A stretch of 64,000 nucleotides of DNA from Tricholomella constricta. Lineage: Eukaryota > Basidiomycota > Agaricomycetes > Agaricales > Lyophyllaceae. A program made the position numbers and the translations under genes. The notes under the pieces were generated by a model. The model had not been told where the DNA came from. It saw nothing but the letters and a program-made list of their open reading frames with translations, and did not search any database. Below, piece after piece: positions 24,429 through 35,507 of the stretch. The DNA is taken from NCBI GenBank assembly GCA_013368375.1, contig JAACJP010000004.1:1798001-1862000 (forward strand). Reading direction: 5' to 3'. Each line of letters begins with the position of its first letter. The stretch's first letter is position 1.

Positions 24429-27400
24429 TTAATGGCATTCTATGTGAATGGTAGTCCCCTGTGGCCCACCGATGCCTGCCGCCAAAAGTTGAGGGACCCC
24501 CTCCCAAGCATTCGTACAGGTCCACGCCAGTCGGGACTGTATGTCGGCTTGTCGAAGAGCGTAAGACTGGACGCCTGCGACGGAGGGGAGGTCTGGACGT
24601 GGTACCAATGCCAGCGCTCGCCACCGAGCTTCCTGATATCTGAAGAACGCGATGACACGTCGCATTTCTTCTTCCAACAGGAGGCATTCCTCCTGCCACC
24701 GGTGCGCCCGTGCTCTAGCTTTGCACCATTCAATGCGAAGGGCTTCGAGTTATCAAAATATATACTCCTTGGATAAAACTAATGATTTACCTTCTTGTTT
24801 CCCAGCACCTTCCATACCGTCATTGCCATCAGTCACTGTCCAAATCCACGACATGGTACGCCGACCCTCGGACATGTCATTCTCAGCAGCAGTGAGCCCT
24901 CGCAGATCATGCTCCGTTAGAGGGAGAAGCACATTGTCCCAGCCAACCATTTTCAACTTCTTGTCAAGCTGCTGAAGTGCGCCGTAAACTGCGTGATATT
25001 TTTGTGCTGCCGCAGAAATACGATCGTTGACGGTCTTGATAAGGGCGAGACTCCGTGTCTGCATACGTTGGCCCCGTACAAGCTTGTCCTTTGACTTGTA
25101 CATTTGCGAGCGTAAAAGAATTCCCCGGCGGATGTCATGGAGCGCGCCGTGGGCTTGAGCAATCCGCAGGCGCCACTCGTATTGAAAGAATTTGACGTCG
25201 CAATGAACCAGGTTAACGATGCTAGAGGGGAGGAGAAGCTCGATGTTGAACGTCGAAACAGGCTCGTCGCCGCCTGCACGCTCCGCCCGTGAACGAAGAA
25301 TGGCAACTCCGGGCATGTACAATTGCTGAATGCTGATCCAGGCTTCGACCTTCCGCCACAAGCGATTGTCGCGCTCGATGACCTTCGAACGTTGGAGATT
25401 TGTCGAATGTGGCCCCAATAGCTTCTCGTCAGCACGAAGAATGCGCCTATGAAGCGTCGTGATGAGTTTCTGATAAGAGTGGACAATGAACTCCTTACTG
25501 GTGGTCCTCCAGCTCCAGCCCTTGCGCGATGAGTCTGCTTGGTGAAACATCTTCGTGAATTTCGGAGGTGAGGTCTTCTTTCAACTTGGCATGGTCCTCC
25601 ATGGCGAGTTCAAGCCGAACTGCATTTTCGGTGATCTCTGTCAAGCATTTGATCAGTGAGGGGATACAATGACAACGATACGAGACATACTCAACATCTT
25701 TGCGGCAAAAGGATTTGGCATATTTCCATCACGCTCCCAAGCCTGGACCATTTGAGTCCATTGGAGCGTGTCCTCTTCAGGCAGAGCAGCGTCGAAATGC
25801 ATAAAAGCCTCGACATGCTCTGACCTCTGAGCGACGGCCTCCTTCATCTTCCGCAGTAATGTCGGTGCTAATGGGCAGAACATTATCAAAAAATTTGCAC
25901 GAGAACAAAAAAGAGATCACTAACCCAGATTTACGACCTTTCTCCAATTATAGTCCCCAAAATGATCATCTAGTGTATCGCGACGAGAGCCCGGTCCCAT
26001 TTCTTTTGTACTTCCAGCAATAGCATTGATGGCCGCCCATCCACGCTCTGGGGCCTCACCATCAGTGCGACCAACGTAAGGGGTGAAATTGAACGAGAAA
26101 TTGACGTGACAATCAGGCCGGTGGGCAGGGAGATGGAATTTTGGGACAAGATATATAAAATCCAGGTTATCGAACAGATTAGGGGGGTAGCAGGAGCATC
26201 GGGAAGCCAGGTTACGGGCCCACTGGCAAGCAATGTCGTAGGACACTACAATGCGCTTCGGTGCATTTTGCGACATGCTGGAGAGAAATACGTAGTCTAT
26301 GTTTACATATCTGTAATGAGATTTAGTGACGAAGCGAGTGCACGTCGTGCCAATGATGCTGACCTTTCGCCCTTCTGAAGGTCGCCAACGGATACGGGGC
26401 GCTTCATGTCATGCCTTGCGCATTCAGTCTTCCCAGTGCCGCTCGCATCAATACCTTTGCCCCCGCGTATGCTTGCAGACTTGATGGCGTCGTGGTTGGA
26501 ACACGTGCTGGTGTCATCGGGGATCGAGTCACTGTAGTTGGCGAGGTACGCCTTGAACTTCCGATCTTCGACGAAATATGCGTAGCCATGATTAAGACCC
26601 GGGTCGCGAGTATCGCTTGACACTTTGAGGCGTTTCAGTCGAAAGTTCGCATCAATTCCGACAAATAAGGCGTATAACCACCTGGGAAGATATCAGGGGT
26701 GACCAGTAAACATAATAACAATGATGTACTTACTGTTTATGCTCTGGAGCGTCCTTCCAATCTGCTGGCAGGTTGATACCAGGCAGCGGGCATGCCGGGC
26801 AAAGGACAGCGCACTCGCCTGGCTTCGTGCCTTTGACACCCGAAACATCATGGCCACGGCCAGAGCGTTTGAGCATTTTCAAATGCCGCCATTCACGGAC
26901 CATCCGTAAGAAAGTGCCGTAGCGGTCCTGTCAAAGAGTCAACAGGCGAACTTTATGGAAAAGAATAAAAACATACGGGCAGGGTACCAGAGCCCATATT
27001 TTCAGTGCGCCGGGCCAATGTTTGGTAGAATTCAAAAGCGGAAATCTTCGACATGAATGACAAGAGCTGGAAAGTTTCCAACAGCGAAAAGGTGGCGGCA
27101 GTTTTTGGGTCGATGGTGGTGGCAGGGAACAGGCGCGAACGGAGTATCTGTATGTTACGAGGGACAGACCGTGCACAGTTACAGAAGTCAACCCCAACAT
27201 GGTGTATACCATTGACATCAAGAACGACAAAATTATCATCGAAAGCCGGCACGGGATTTACGCAAGGGTCACCGAGGGCATGGCCAAGCTGCAACCGAAG
27301 CCCGAGAACCTTCAAGCTAGTATCCTCGAAGAACGACCCATTCCAAACCTAGTATGAATCAGATGACTGGGACGACATAATCGTTATGAACTAACCTTGA

Positions 27401-27990
27401 CACGATGGAATGGTGCCATCCGATGATTTTGGAGGAGACACGAACCACAGAAAAGGCGGGTATCTAAGCAGTCATCACAACGAAACAGGGGCTTCTGTGT
27501 GCTACAATAATCCTGATAGCATCCCCCACAACAAAGCTGTTCAGGGCCCTCGTGATTGAGAAGTTCCTGCAGGTATGTATCGATTTCCGGCTCCCACAGT
27601 AGAAGAGGATTGTCCTGGATATAGCATCAGTGATAAGCGATAATCAGAAGGAGAGGGCATATTTACCATGGCTGTAGTCCGTCGGCGCTTTATTGTCTCA
27701 ATCCGGGGGGAAGTGACAATGTCATCGTGCAGAAAGTCAGGTTCCATCCAGTCGCAAGGTAGGTGCCCATTGTCATCGAGAGGAGACGAGACATTCCATG
27801 CGATAGAGGCAGTAGGTGGAGCGGCAGTGGCATTGGACAGGGAAGGTACATTGAGGTAAGTACGCGTTGCATGGACAGAGCCACGTGTAGCACCCTCGTA
27901 GGCGATGTGACGTTGCACGACACCTTGTTGGCGAGAGTTGGGTGGTACATATCGGTCGACATCGAACTGCTGGCGCCGTTTATGAGACAT
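24429..27990 (-). CDS. KDZ transposase with CxC2 zinc-binding domain
   Basis: Transposase of the Kyakuja-Dileera-Zisupton DNA-transposon superfamily. After a low-complexity N-terminus (start 27990), exon 2 encodes the CxC2 cysteine cluster (CCGGCYQDYC, then FRCDDCLDTRLFCGSC and an NH..PFHRV segment). The RNase H-like core follows: LFVGIDANFRLKR (first Asp), HDMKRPVSVGDLQKGER, VVSYDIACQWAR (second Asp), PKFHLPAHRPDC, and FTPYVGRTDGEAPERGWAAI (catalytic Glu). The C-terminal helical region ends with ARARAHRWQEECLLLEEEMR and stop at 24429. About ten short introns are needed, all with usable splice sites, and I see no stop or frame break, so it may be functional. Exon edges at 25560-25700 and 26680-26990 are approximate. 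Confidence 0.92.
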
Positions 27991-28719
27991 CGAGAAAGTA
28001 TTGAATGAGTAAGTAGGACCTACATACCTTGAATGTATCTTATATAGCCCGAGTCAGTTGTGCGACACATTGCTCCGTCCTGTAGAAGAAGATTATTCAC
28101 TGGCTGGCATCGAAGAAAATAGTACACACGTACAATTATGCACCATTGGTGCGTGCGAGGTCCCTTCTCCGAGGTCTCTTCTTCTCCGTACACGTTCGTT
28201 CTTCAAAAGCGAACACACGAGGCCCACCAAGTTAAGAGGGCAATGTAACTTGAGGACCACAGGGATCGAAGGCAAAAGGTATGCCACGATGCTGCAGCCA
28301 AACAGGTGAGTTAAGGTGCAAGAAGGTAAGGAAAGAGTGCAACACGTACATTTAAGTACCATGAGTGCTTTCGAGGTGCCTTCTACAATAAAATCATGGT
28401 CAGTACGAGTTTGCTCTTCTACACGAAGTGCACCAAATTGACGGCAAGTCCGTGATGGGCGTGCTATATTATGGCTTCTCTATGAGTGTAGGCCACAAGT
28501 ACAGTCAAAATACGTACCAGATGGGTTTCTGAGGGGCTTCAAAATATCGACACGTTTCCAGTAGCATGAGGTTTGTTGCAGTAGGTTGCGATGTAACTGT
28601 TCAACAAACGTAACATGAATCTGATGTGATGTGACTTAAAAATCAGCGTGACGGGTGCGCGAGTGAGCGCCAGTTCAAGTCCACGCGTGCAATATCGTAG
28701 AAAATTCGAAGTACATTGA
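27991..28719. other. 729-bp stretch without recognised gene
   Basis: This is the promoter side of the KDZ gene and the 3' side of the 28720-29351 gene. Short open frames on both strands have no recognisable similarity or motif. It may hold one end of the KDZ element, but no inverted repeat partner was found by eye. Confidence 0.45.
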
Positions 28720-29351
28720 TCAAGTCAGAAACATCATCCCGCCCCAAAACTCGTCCTCAATTTTGCCGCAATGAAAATGAAGGAGTTCCTCTGGAGACAT
28801 GTACCATTCGTCGCGCTCCTCTTGGGTCGTTACGGACGTGAACTCGTGGCTGTTCAGATAGATGCCGAAGTTCCGGGCAGTCGAAAAGTATTCATTGCGC
28901 TAAAAGGCACCGAAATTGATCAGTAAGCACATATTTTAATTGTCTACATACCCTTCGAGCGCGATCAGCATCAATGGTCAAGAGTCGTTCCCAGTTGTCG
29001 AACTCCGAGCTTTCGTAGTCCTCCCCAAACCATGACCCGAACCAATCCATCTTGGAGACAATGATTTTGAATGATTGGTGATTGGGTCATATTAGCACAT
29101 ACCTCTCGTTGAAGGCCACACATCCATTCAAGACAGTGAAAATCAACACGTCCCTTGTCATCATCAAATCCGTCCTGAATAATGATGGGGTAGCGATCAA
29201 ACCAGACTGGGAAGAGGAGCTCGTAGAACAGATTTCTTTTGGATTCCTTGTCAGCACGCTTGTAGATGGGTGCGAGATACTTTAAGAACTGGAGTCGTGC
29301 CGGTGACTCTTTCCACCGATTTTCGAAGATGTCACCATTAACAGGCGCCAT
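28720..29351 (-). CDS. Unrecognised gene of an expanded mushroom family (WF.R[YW]P type)
   Basis: Function unknown. The first exon starts MAPVNGDIFENRW and contains a helical stretch FLKYLAPIYKRADKE followed by LFPVWFDRYP. This spacing, hydrophobic-leucine helix then aromatic W-F-x-R-Y-P, resembles the N-terminus of the gene at 31847 (LQSHLDLFIEH..., REWFARWPP). An intron at about 29051-29102 (gtatgt to tccaag) joins MDWFGSWFGEDYESSEFDNW, and a second intron near 28900-28950 joins ARNFGIYLNSHEF and an acidic ending GKIEDEFWGGMMFLT. An additional upstream exon ending near 29405 is possible (donor gtgagt), so the start is uncertain. It lies between the KDZ gene and other accessory genes. Confidence 0.6.
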
Positions 29352-29764
29352 CTATACCTCAGTTAGGACACATGGACAACAACGATCGATCGAGGAACAC
29401 TCACCGATTTGTGTTGACCCTGATACGATACCCGAATGTTGAAGCGTCGGTTAAACAAGCGTCGGTTAAACACAAAACTCCCGAACGATCAAATTTGATG
29501 GTAAATGCTTGTACAAACAGATCAGTGGCTGAACGTCAAGAAGATAACATACCTCCTTTCTATGCTGCAGACACATTTGAATGAGTGATATCAAGTGTTA
29601 AATGGTGACTTGAAGGTCTCAGCTTTCGTTCCCAGCAGCAAATTTGACGCAAATCAATGCCGGTAGTAAAGGTCAGACAACCCTGGAAAGGTCGGACAAC
29701 GGCGCTGTAGATTGCTATTATGATCTAACGCAGGACACTGACCCTAGACTTGTACCATCCAGTC
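29352..29764. other. Divergent intergenic region with a 15-bp tandem duplication
   Basis: 413 bases between the 28720-29351 gene and the 29765 gene. It contains a 15-base unit (AAGCGTCGGTTAAAC) repeated twice at 29442-29471. Part could be an upstream exon of the minus-strand gene. Confidence 0.5.
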
Positions 29765-30505
29765 ATGGCCCGCCCTCGTCTTTACTTTACCCCCGAGGAG
29801 AAACGAGCCGCTAACAACGCCAAAAGCAAACGTAGTTACGACAAGTAAGGCCTTGCATTAAATTCTCTGTAATCTCACTGAATCGTTGATCTTAGAAATC
29901 GGACAATTATTGGTGTGCGACGGAGTGAACAATATCGCCGAAATGTCTTACGGTTCGGCAATCACTCCTATCAACATTGTCGCACTAACGTTGCCATCCC
30001 TAGTGCTGAGCGAGCCACTGCTTCACGGCCAATAAGCAGTCGAACCACTCGTGAAATGCTCAACAATACAGGGTATGCTCCTCACAGTCCTTGCAGGTCT
30101 CTCATGTGCTGAATGGGTCTATATTCTAGCAACCCGGAACACCTTTCTTACTGGTGCAAAAGGGTCGAACGAATTGCTGCTCGGTACACAACCTTCATCG
30201 GTGACAAGCTACCCTTCGCCTATGTCGATGCCCTGTATCACCAATTTTCCATCAGTCGTGATGCGAACAACATTCGCAACGCTATTCTTGACATCTCGAA
30301 GCTCCAGTCATCGGTCCGCCGCTACCAGTCCGAAATTCTTCAACTTGCAGGCGTTGGCGCTGAATGGAAGCGCTCCGAGGTCGTGGCAGGCATGGTTAGT
30401 GGTCTCTTGAGTTCACTTGAAGATTTGCTTGCTTCTGCCATGCTCGACCCTCATGGCCTTGCGGCCATTCATCAAAACCAGGGCCTTCTGTACCAGGTAG
30501 CTTAG
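29765..30505 (+). CDS. Unrecognised small gene, basic N-terminus (MARPRLYFTPEEK family)
   Basis: Function unknown. The start encodes MARPRLYFTPEEKRAANN followed by a run of Arg, Lys and Tyr, a form I know from many uncharacterised basidiomycete proteins that begin M-x-R-P-x-x-Y-x-T-x-E-E. An intron (about 29846-29895) joins YDK to NRTIIGVRRSEQYRR. A further intron or introns lie between 30071 and 30128. The last exon has a helical domain HLSYWCKRVERIAARY, then DISKLQSSVRRYQSEILQ and a run of small hydrophobics ending LLYQVA. Expected to be soluble and helical, possibly nucleic-acid-binding because of the basic N-terminus; that is inference. Middle exons are uncertain. Confidence 0.6.
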
Positions 30506-30625
30506 ATTGTCCCTTGATCATCAATAAACTATTTTGTTCGACAATAAATTTTTTATTAAAGGGTCGCGTGCCCCATCAGACCCATTCAAAATACGACAAT
30601 TTAGATGATACGATAGACAGCTACA

Positions 30626-31570
30626 TTAGTTCCTGATAGCTACTAAACCCAGGCTGCGAGCCTCTTCAAAGGCCGCAAGAGCATCTTCATATGATATGTA
30701 TTGCTTGCATCGAAAGCCGGAGACTCCTTTGACGAGAGGATCGACAGTAGGCCTGGGTAAATACTCAGGACGCTGTTGTCAATGAAACGAGCAAAATGAA
30801 CTCACCAGCCCTGGAACACCCCGACAGCACGGCCGATAACCACTGCGTACCACCTTGTAGTGTTTGACAAGACAGTGGACATGGTAGGAGTGGGCCCGGA
30901 GGCAGATGCAGGCATGGACATGGGAGGTGGTCCAGGAGGCGTCACACCAGATGCTGGGATGAGGGCCGCACAGCGCGCGCAGATGTGGGAGTCGGGTTTC
31001 ACAAATTCGGTGTCATCAGAGACAGGGCTGGTAGGCGGCGCGACAGTACCGTCATTACTGTCGTCGGTGCTCACGTTGATGCTTAGGTCGGTGCTCGTGT
31101 TGGCCCTCACGGCGGCCCTCGTGTCAGCCCTCGTGTCTGTGCTCGTATCAGCCCTCGTGTCAGCACTCGCATTTTCGGGAGTCGAGGCGGCAACAGAGGC
31201 TTGAGCGTCGGTGACAATGAGCCCTAGTCAGAAGTCAACATTGCACCTCGTAAGTCAGATGTTCGGGAGCCTACCTTGCCCATGAGTGCGCTCCCTAGCT
31301 GCGACACTATTTACTGCAACCTGTGGTTGGATTGTAGCTACAGGAGTGTCACCCAGCTCAGTGGGAGAGTTCTGAGAGCTCGCGCCAGCTATGGTGACGG
31401 TCACAGTCCCATCTAGGAACATGTCAGCTGAAAATCTAAACGGAGAACGGCAAATTGTTACCGAAGTTGTGCCTCAGGGAGAGACCGAGCCCTTGGAGGG
31501 CGGCTACGATGTGATCGGTGGTGATCACATCGTTGGCGCCGGCACCGGCAGGACGGTTCAGTTGGACCAT
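30626..31570 (-). CDS. RNase H1 N-terminal-like (viroplasmin/RNaseH1_N fold) domain protein
   Basis: Three introns read from strong splice signals give a continuous protein. It starts at 31570 (MVQLNRPAGAGANDV), with a phase join at HNF/DGTVTVTIAG and another at THGQG/LIVTDAQ. A long low-complexity middle has repeated Asp-Thr-Arg-Ala units. A single CARC pair follows (HICARCAALIP). At the C-terminus is RWYAVVIGRAVGVFQGW joined to PTVDPLVKGVSGFRCKQY and EDALAAFEEAR. That pattern (YAV..GR.VGVF..W...V.GV....K.Y.....A..AF) is the RNase H1 N-terminal hybrid-binding fold. No RNase H catalytic domain is attached, so hybrid or dsRNA binding is the only inferred activity. Confidence 0.72.
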
Positions 31571-31846
31571 TTGAGTGAACGATCGAGGTTGATTTTTACC
31601 GGATATCACTTGGTCCCCGATATTTGAAATCGGGCCAGCTGTACAGTTGCTCGGATATGGCCGGATGGCCTGTTCAGCCAGCCTAATTGGTTTGGGCTAT
31701 ACAGCTGATCGGGTTTGCCCGATAGTCCCGAGGGGTATGATTATGTGAGCAGCTGACAATGTCAAGATCAAAGTTCCGGCATTCAGGTCATCAAAGTGAG
31801 ATATTCAGTTATTCCAAAATTGTTTTCGGGCTTATTCCAAATGTAG

Positions 31847-33988
31847 ATGGCTCCGAATACCTGGGCCAATCCCGAGCAGACAGTGTTCCTACAATCACAT
31901 CTTGATTTGTTTATTGAGCACCAGAAGCGAAATTCGACATATACCTTTTGGCACATTGTAGAACGTGAATGGTTTGCACGCTGGCCCCCTCCGCCAGAGA
32001 ATCTCCCAGACTCAGAAAGTGCCCAAGAGAGTGTCCAGGAAAGCGATCAACATCATGCGTCACAGACATCGGTCACACCCAATTTAGAATCGGGACTCGA
32101 TGCGACCGCCAGCACTGAGCATGAAACACCGAAGAAGCCACCCAAGAAGGCCTTGAACCATGTCGCGCTTCAGAAAAAGGTGCGCTGGTCTCCGTTTTCA
32201 TATCTTGTGCCCTCCTAACTTTGCTTCAGCGGCTTAAAGAGTGGTTCAACAATCGCGTCAACAGCAAGAAAGGTTCGAAGAAGGCCAAAGCAAACAATCT
32301 CGCTCTACAACTCAATCCAACGAAGCCTACTCGTGCCCCGCAGCTTCTGGAACTGTACTCCAAGAAATTCTATGCCGACAAAGTCCGAGCCAACGTTCAA
32401 GCCACCATGGACACAATGACCTCCGTACAATACAGGAAGGCTATTGGTGTCGTCAAGGCCGAACTTCAGAAGGCATTTGATGCCGAGCCTGAGGAGCTCC
32501 GCCAGGAGCTCATTGCTGAGAGGGATGCATTCAAGAAGGGAAAAGCCGAGCCCGTCGAACCTGGTGCCGCGGTGAACCGTACAGCGGAGCAGTACGCGTC
32601 GTATGTTCTGTTCCAAATCCTTGCCTTCATATACTAATTGTTCCAATCTAGAGCCATTGAATGCATCCCTGATGCCATGTTTCGCCTCACCGAGTCTCTT
32701 GGACAGCAAACGGGTTGGATATGGACCATCATTGGCGGCGGTCCAGATCCTGTCAATGGCGGAAAGCCGACGACTCTAGCGTACGTTCCTTATTATAATT
32801 TTTTTGCTACCAATCCTGATTATTCTGCTTCCACAGATTCCATTACGGAGAGAATGAAGTCGGACATTCGTTTCGAAAGGCATATGGTGACTACAACGAA
32901 AAGTTTCTTCGCCCGTATGCCCAATTTGTCGAAAGTGTATTTCGTAAGTCATTGGCTCCCACTAAAACATCTATGTATTGACGGCGGCAACTTCAGCCCC
33001 AAGTGTTTGTGAATCACGCGTGCTTCACAACAACAAGGACGACGACGAGCTCGCATTTCAAACCCCCGAAGAGCCCGCACTTCAAACCCCCGAAGAGCCT
33101 GCACTCCCGACCCTCGACGAGTCCGCACTCCAAACCCTCAACGAGATGTATTCAATGCAAGCCGCCGACGATGACATCAACAACTTCACAATCGATCCAA
33201 GCCTACGATTGCCCCTGCCAGCACCTGCCTCAGTGCCCCCTACGTCGCCTACATTACTCGTGCCCGATGCCTCGCTGAGCTCTCCCATGCCTGCCTCGAT
33301 GTCTCTTGTATCGTCTGCACGTGGTTCTTCACCTTCCTCACCGACTTCACCCATGTCTGTTGCCTCACCCTCGCCTGTGACTGCAACTCCGCTGTTTTTG
33401 CAAGCAGCAATGCCTGCACCGGTTCCCATATCATTCGTATCCCCACCAGAACCTACAGCAATGCCCACATCAGTCCCACCAGACCTGTCCAGCGCTCGGT
33501 CAGACTCGGAACCCGCTCCGGGTCTCTCATCACAAGACGAATCTCACGTGTCACCCCGTCGAGTCCCGGAGCCGCTTGGACTTGGCCCGAACGCTATTCC
33601 CTACGTCTTCCCTTCTGACATGTTTCCCATGGACCCGCCGTCCTCTCCATTGTTTTCAGGTACATCGGATCATCCGCCACGGTCTCCCTCATCCAACGCG
33701 GACTTCGAAGCACTCTTGGTCAGCGTCAAGAAACTGCCGACCCCACCTGCACCCGAAGTGTCAAGGCCGAGGAAGCCGAGAGCCAAGAAGGCTGTCCCTA
33801 CACAGGAAACAAATGTCGAATCTGGTCCCTCGGGCCGCGGGATGCGAGCGCGCAAAGTTCCCGCTACAAAAGAGGTTCTCCCTTTGACTGTGGACGAGAA
33901 CGGTCAACAAACGCGGGATGCATATGGAAATCACATGAGCTCGAAGGCGACAAAGCGCAAGGGTGCGGGCAAGCAAAATACAAAGTAA
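31847..33988 (+). CDS. Unrecognised gene of an expanded mushroom family, disordered C-terminus
   Basis: Function unknown. Exon 1 reads MAPNTWANPEQTVFLQSHLD then FWHIVEREWFARWPPP. After an intron the protein continues RLKEWFNNRVNSKKG, LLELYSKKFYADKVRANVQ and, over further introns (about 32601-32651, 32780-32836, 32945-32998), GWIWTIIGGGPDPVNGGKPT and YAQFVESVF. The WFNN core is seen in many uncharacterised agaricomycete proteins. The last exon encodes about 320 residues rich in Pro, Ser and Ala, opening with short repeats of the type ALQTPEEP/ALPTLDES and ending in a Lys-rich tail. The stop at 33988 assumes no further intron; a good intron (33987-34048) would instead give a tail KAAKKARA with stop at 34072. 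Confidence 0.7.
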
Positions 33989-34765
33989 GCTATTCATGCC
34001 TCTGTAGTACCTTATCCTGATTTTTAACCAACTTTGTATATATATAGAGCTGCAAAAAAAGCGAGGGCTTGAATAGCGAGGGCGAGACACGAGTTTTTTT
34101 TTTACTGCATATTATCTTTCGTTTATCTTGGTCGTTAATTATACTTGAATGGTTGGCGGTAAATATATAACATGTAATGTTTCTACTTTGCTAATAAAAA
34201 ATCTATGTCACGCGAGAAATGCCCATGCCCGAAATGCCCCTGGTTAAGATTTTGCATTGGGTTCTTTTCAGCTGTATGTACTTGTCAATCTCTACTACGT
34301 GAAAATCTCTACTACGTGAAAATCTCTACTACGTGACAATCTCTACTACATGAATAGGCGGCACCGTATTTCTGTACAGGAGTATGTTGTTCTCCGTTAT
34401 TTTATTTAAGGAATGTTTTGGATCAACATTCAAATATATATAGGCGGGCCCAAATTTCACTGGGATCATATATTTATAGATGGCAATGCTTCGAACCATC
34501 CTCAGGTACAGGTACAGACTTTTGATCGTGATCGAGAAGTAACAAACAAGGGCGCAAAATCCGGATTATAAACAAAATGTAACAAACAAGGGCGCAGAGC
34601 GGGGCGGCGCGTACCCAGGCGCACCGACGCACCAACGAGCAGGAGGGCGCGTCTTTTTGGGCGTGCGAGTCTTGTCACGTGACGCTGTCATTGCAACAAA
34701 TAATGTATCAAGGCCTCGCCTCTAATCACAAGTACTTTATATATCATTATGACCATATAGCCTGC
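33989..34765. other. AT-rich intergenic region with tandem repeats
   Basis: 777 bases with no supported gene. It contains a 17-base tandem repeat (listed separately) and two copies of GTAACAAACAAGGGCGCA about 38 bases apart (34540-34600). It ends at the left boundary of the retrotransposon. Confidence 0.6.
34287..34354. repeat. 17-bp tandem repeat, four units
   Basis: The unit AATCTCTACTACGTGAA occurs four times head to tail; units 1 and 2 are identical, unit 3 ends GAC and unit 4 has ACATG in place of ACGTG. Noncoding, 3' of the 31847 gene. Confidence 0.95.
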
Positions 34766-35234
34766 TGATGGACCGGTGGTCAGCGCGAGGCGCGAGGAAG
34801 GCGAAGCCTTGGGGGACCTACCGAAATTTAATGACACTAGACGAGCACGAAACGCGAAGCGAGGTCTAAGAAGTGTCACTAAAGATCGGGGTGAGCTAAC
34901 GGCAGCTGAGACGGGCGCGGGGCGCTTACCTGGGCTGAAGGCGACGAAGACAAAGAGCAAAGAAGTCGCAGCCCAGGATTTTATAGCGAGCGGACCAAAC
35001 CCCAGAAAACTTCCCCTCGCACCGCTACGGCTAAACGATAGCGCAGTGCGGGGGTCCGGAGAGGCCGAAGCTGTATGAAAGATCGGGAATTCAATCCCAG
35101 CGCATGCACCATAATTGATCCGCCCCGAGGGCGGGGGTTGCACGTGAACAGGGGAACGCGTGAGATAATGTTCCAGGCCCGGGGCAGAGGCCTGCGAAAT
35201 CGCTCCCTACCCCCGGAATCCGCGATTGCGACGA
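34766..35234 (-). repeat. 469-bp direct repeat of retrotransposon (3' copy in element sense)
   Basis: I see no difference, base by base, from 39913-40381. It starts TGATGGACCGG and ends GCGATTGCGACGA. It is GC-rich and open in several frames on both strands without any recognisable domain, so it is taken as noncoding. Confidence 0.93.
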
Positions 35235-35507
35235 CCTCTGCTATCCAGCTGGTAGCGAAGACGAGGGTGAAGGCGAAGGCGGGATAGCGGAGAACTGGGG
35301 CCGGCCAAAGCAGGCCCCCGAATATATTTGTTGAGATAAGTAGCGAGACTCTTTTGAGAAGAGAGGGAGAGTGACGGCGAGATAATGTAAGAAATATACC
35401 GCGGTGGACGGCGGAGCGCTAGAAGGGCTAAAATATGAGGGTAAAGATGATGTTGCTGGGGTGGATGGCGGTGCGAAAGACGGAAAAGCGAGGAGCCGTG
35501 AACAACC

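Noticed and set aside
23988..28719. Terminal inverted repeats of the KDZ element
   Set aside because: Searched both flanks by eye without finding a convincing inverted pair or 8-bp target duplication; needs a computed self-comparison.
24000..34700. TET/JBP dioxygenase cargo expected near a KDZ element
   Set aside because: No HxD...H iron-binding pattern or related segment found in any frame between the KDZ gene and the retrotransposon.
34688..35143. Long open frames on both strands inside the 469-bp direct repeats
   Set aside because: GC-rich repeat, no motif, same frames in both copies only because the repeats appear identical; treated as noncoding.
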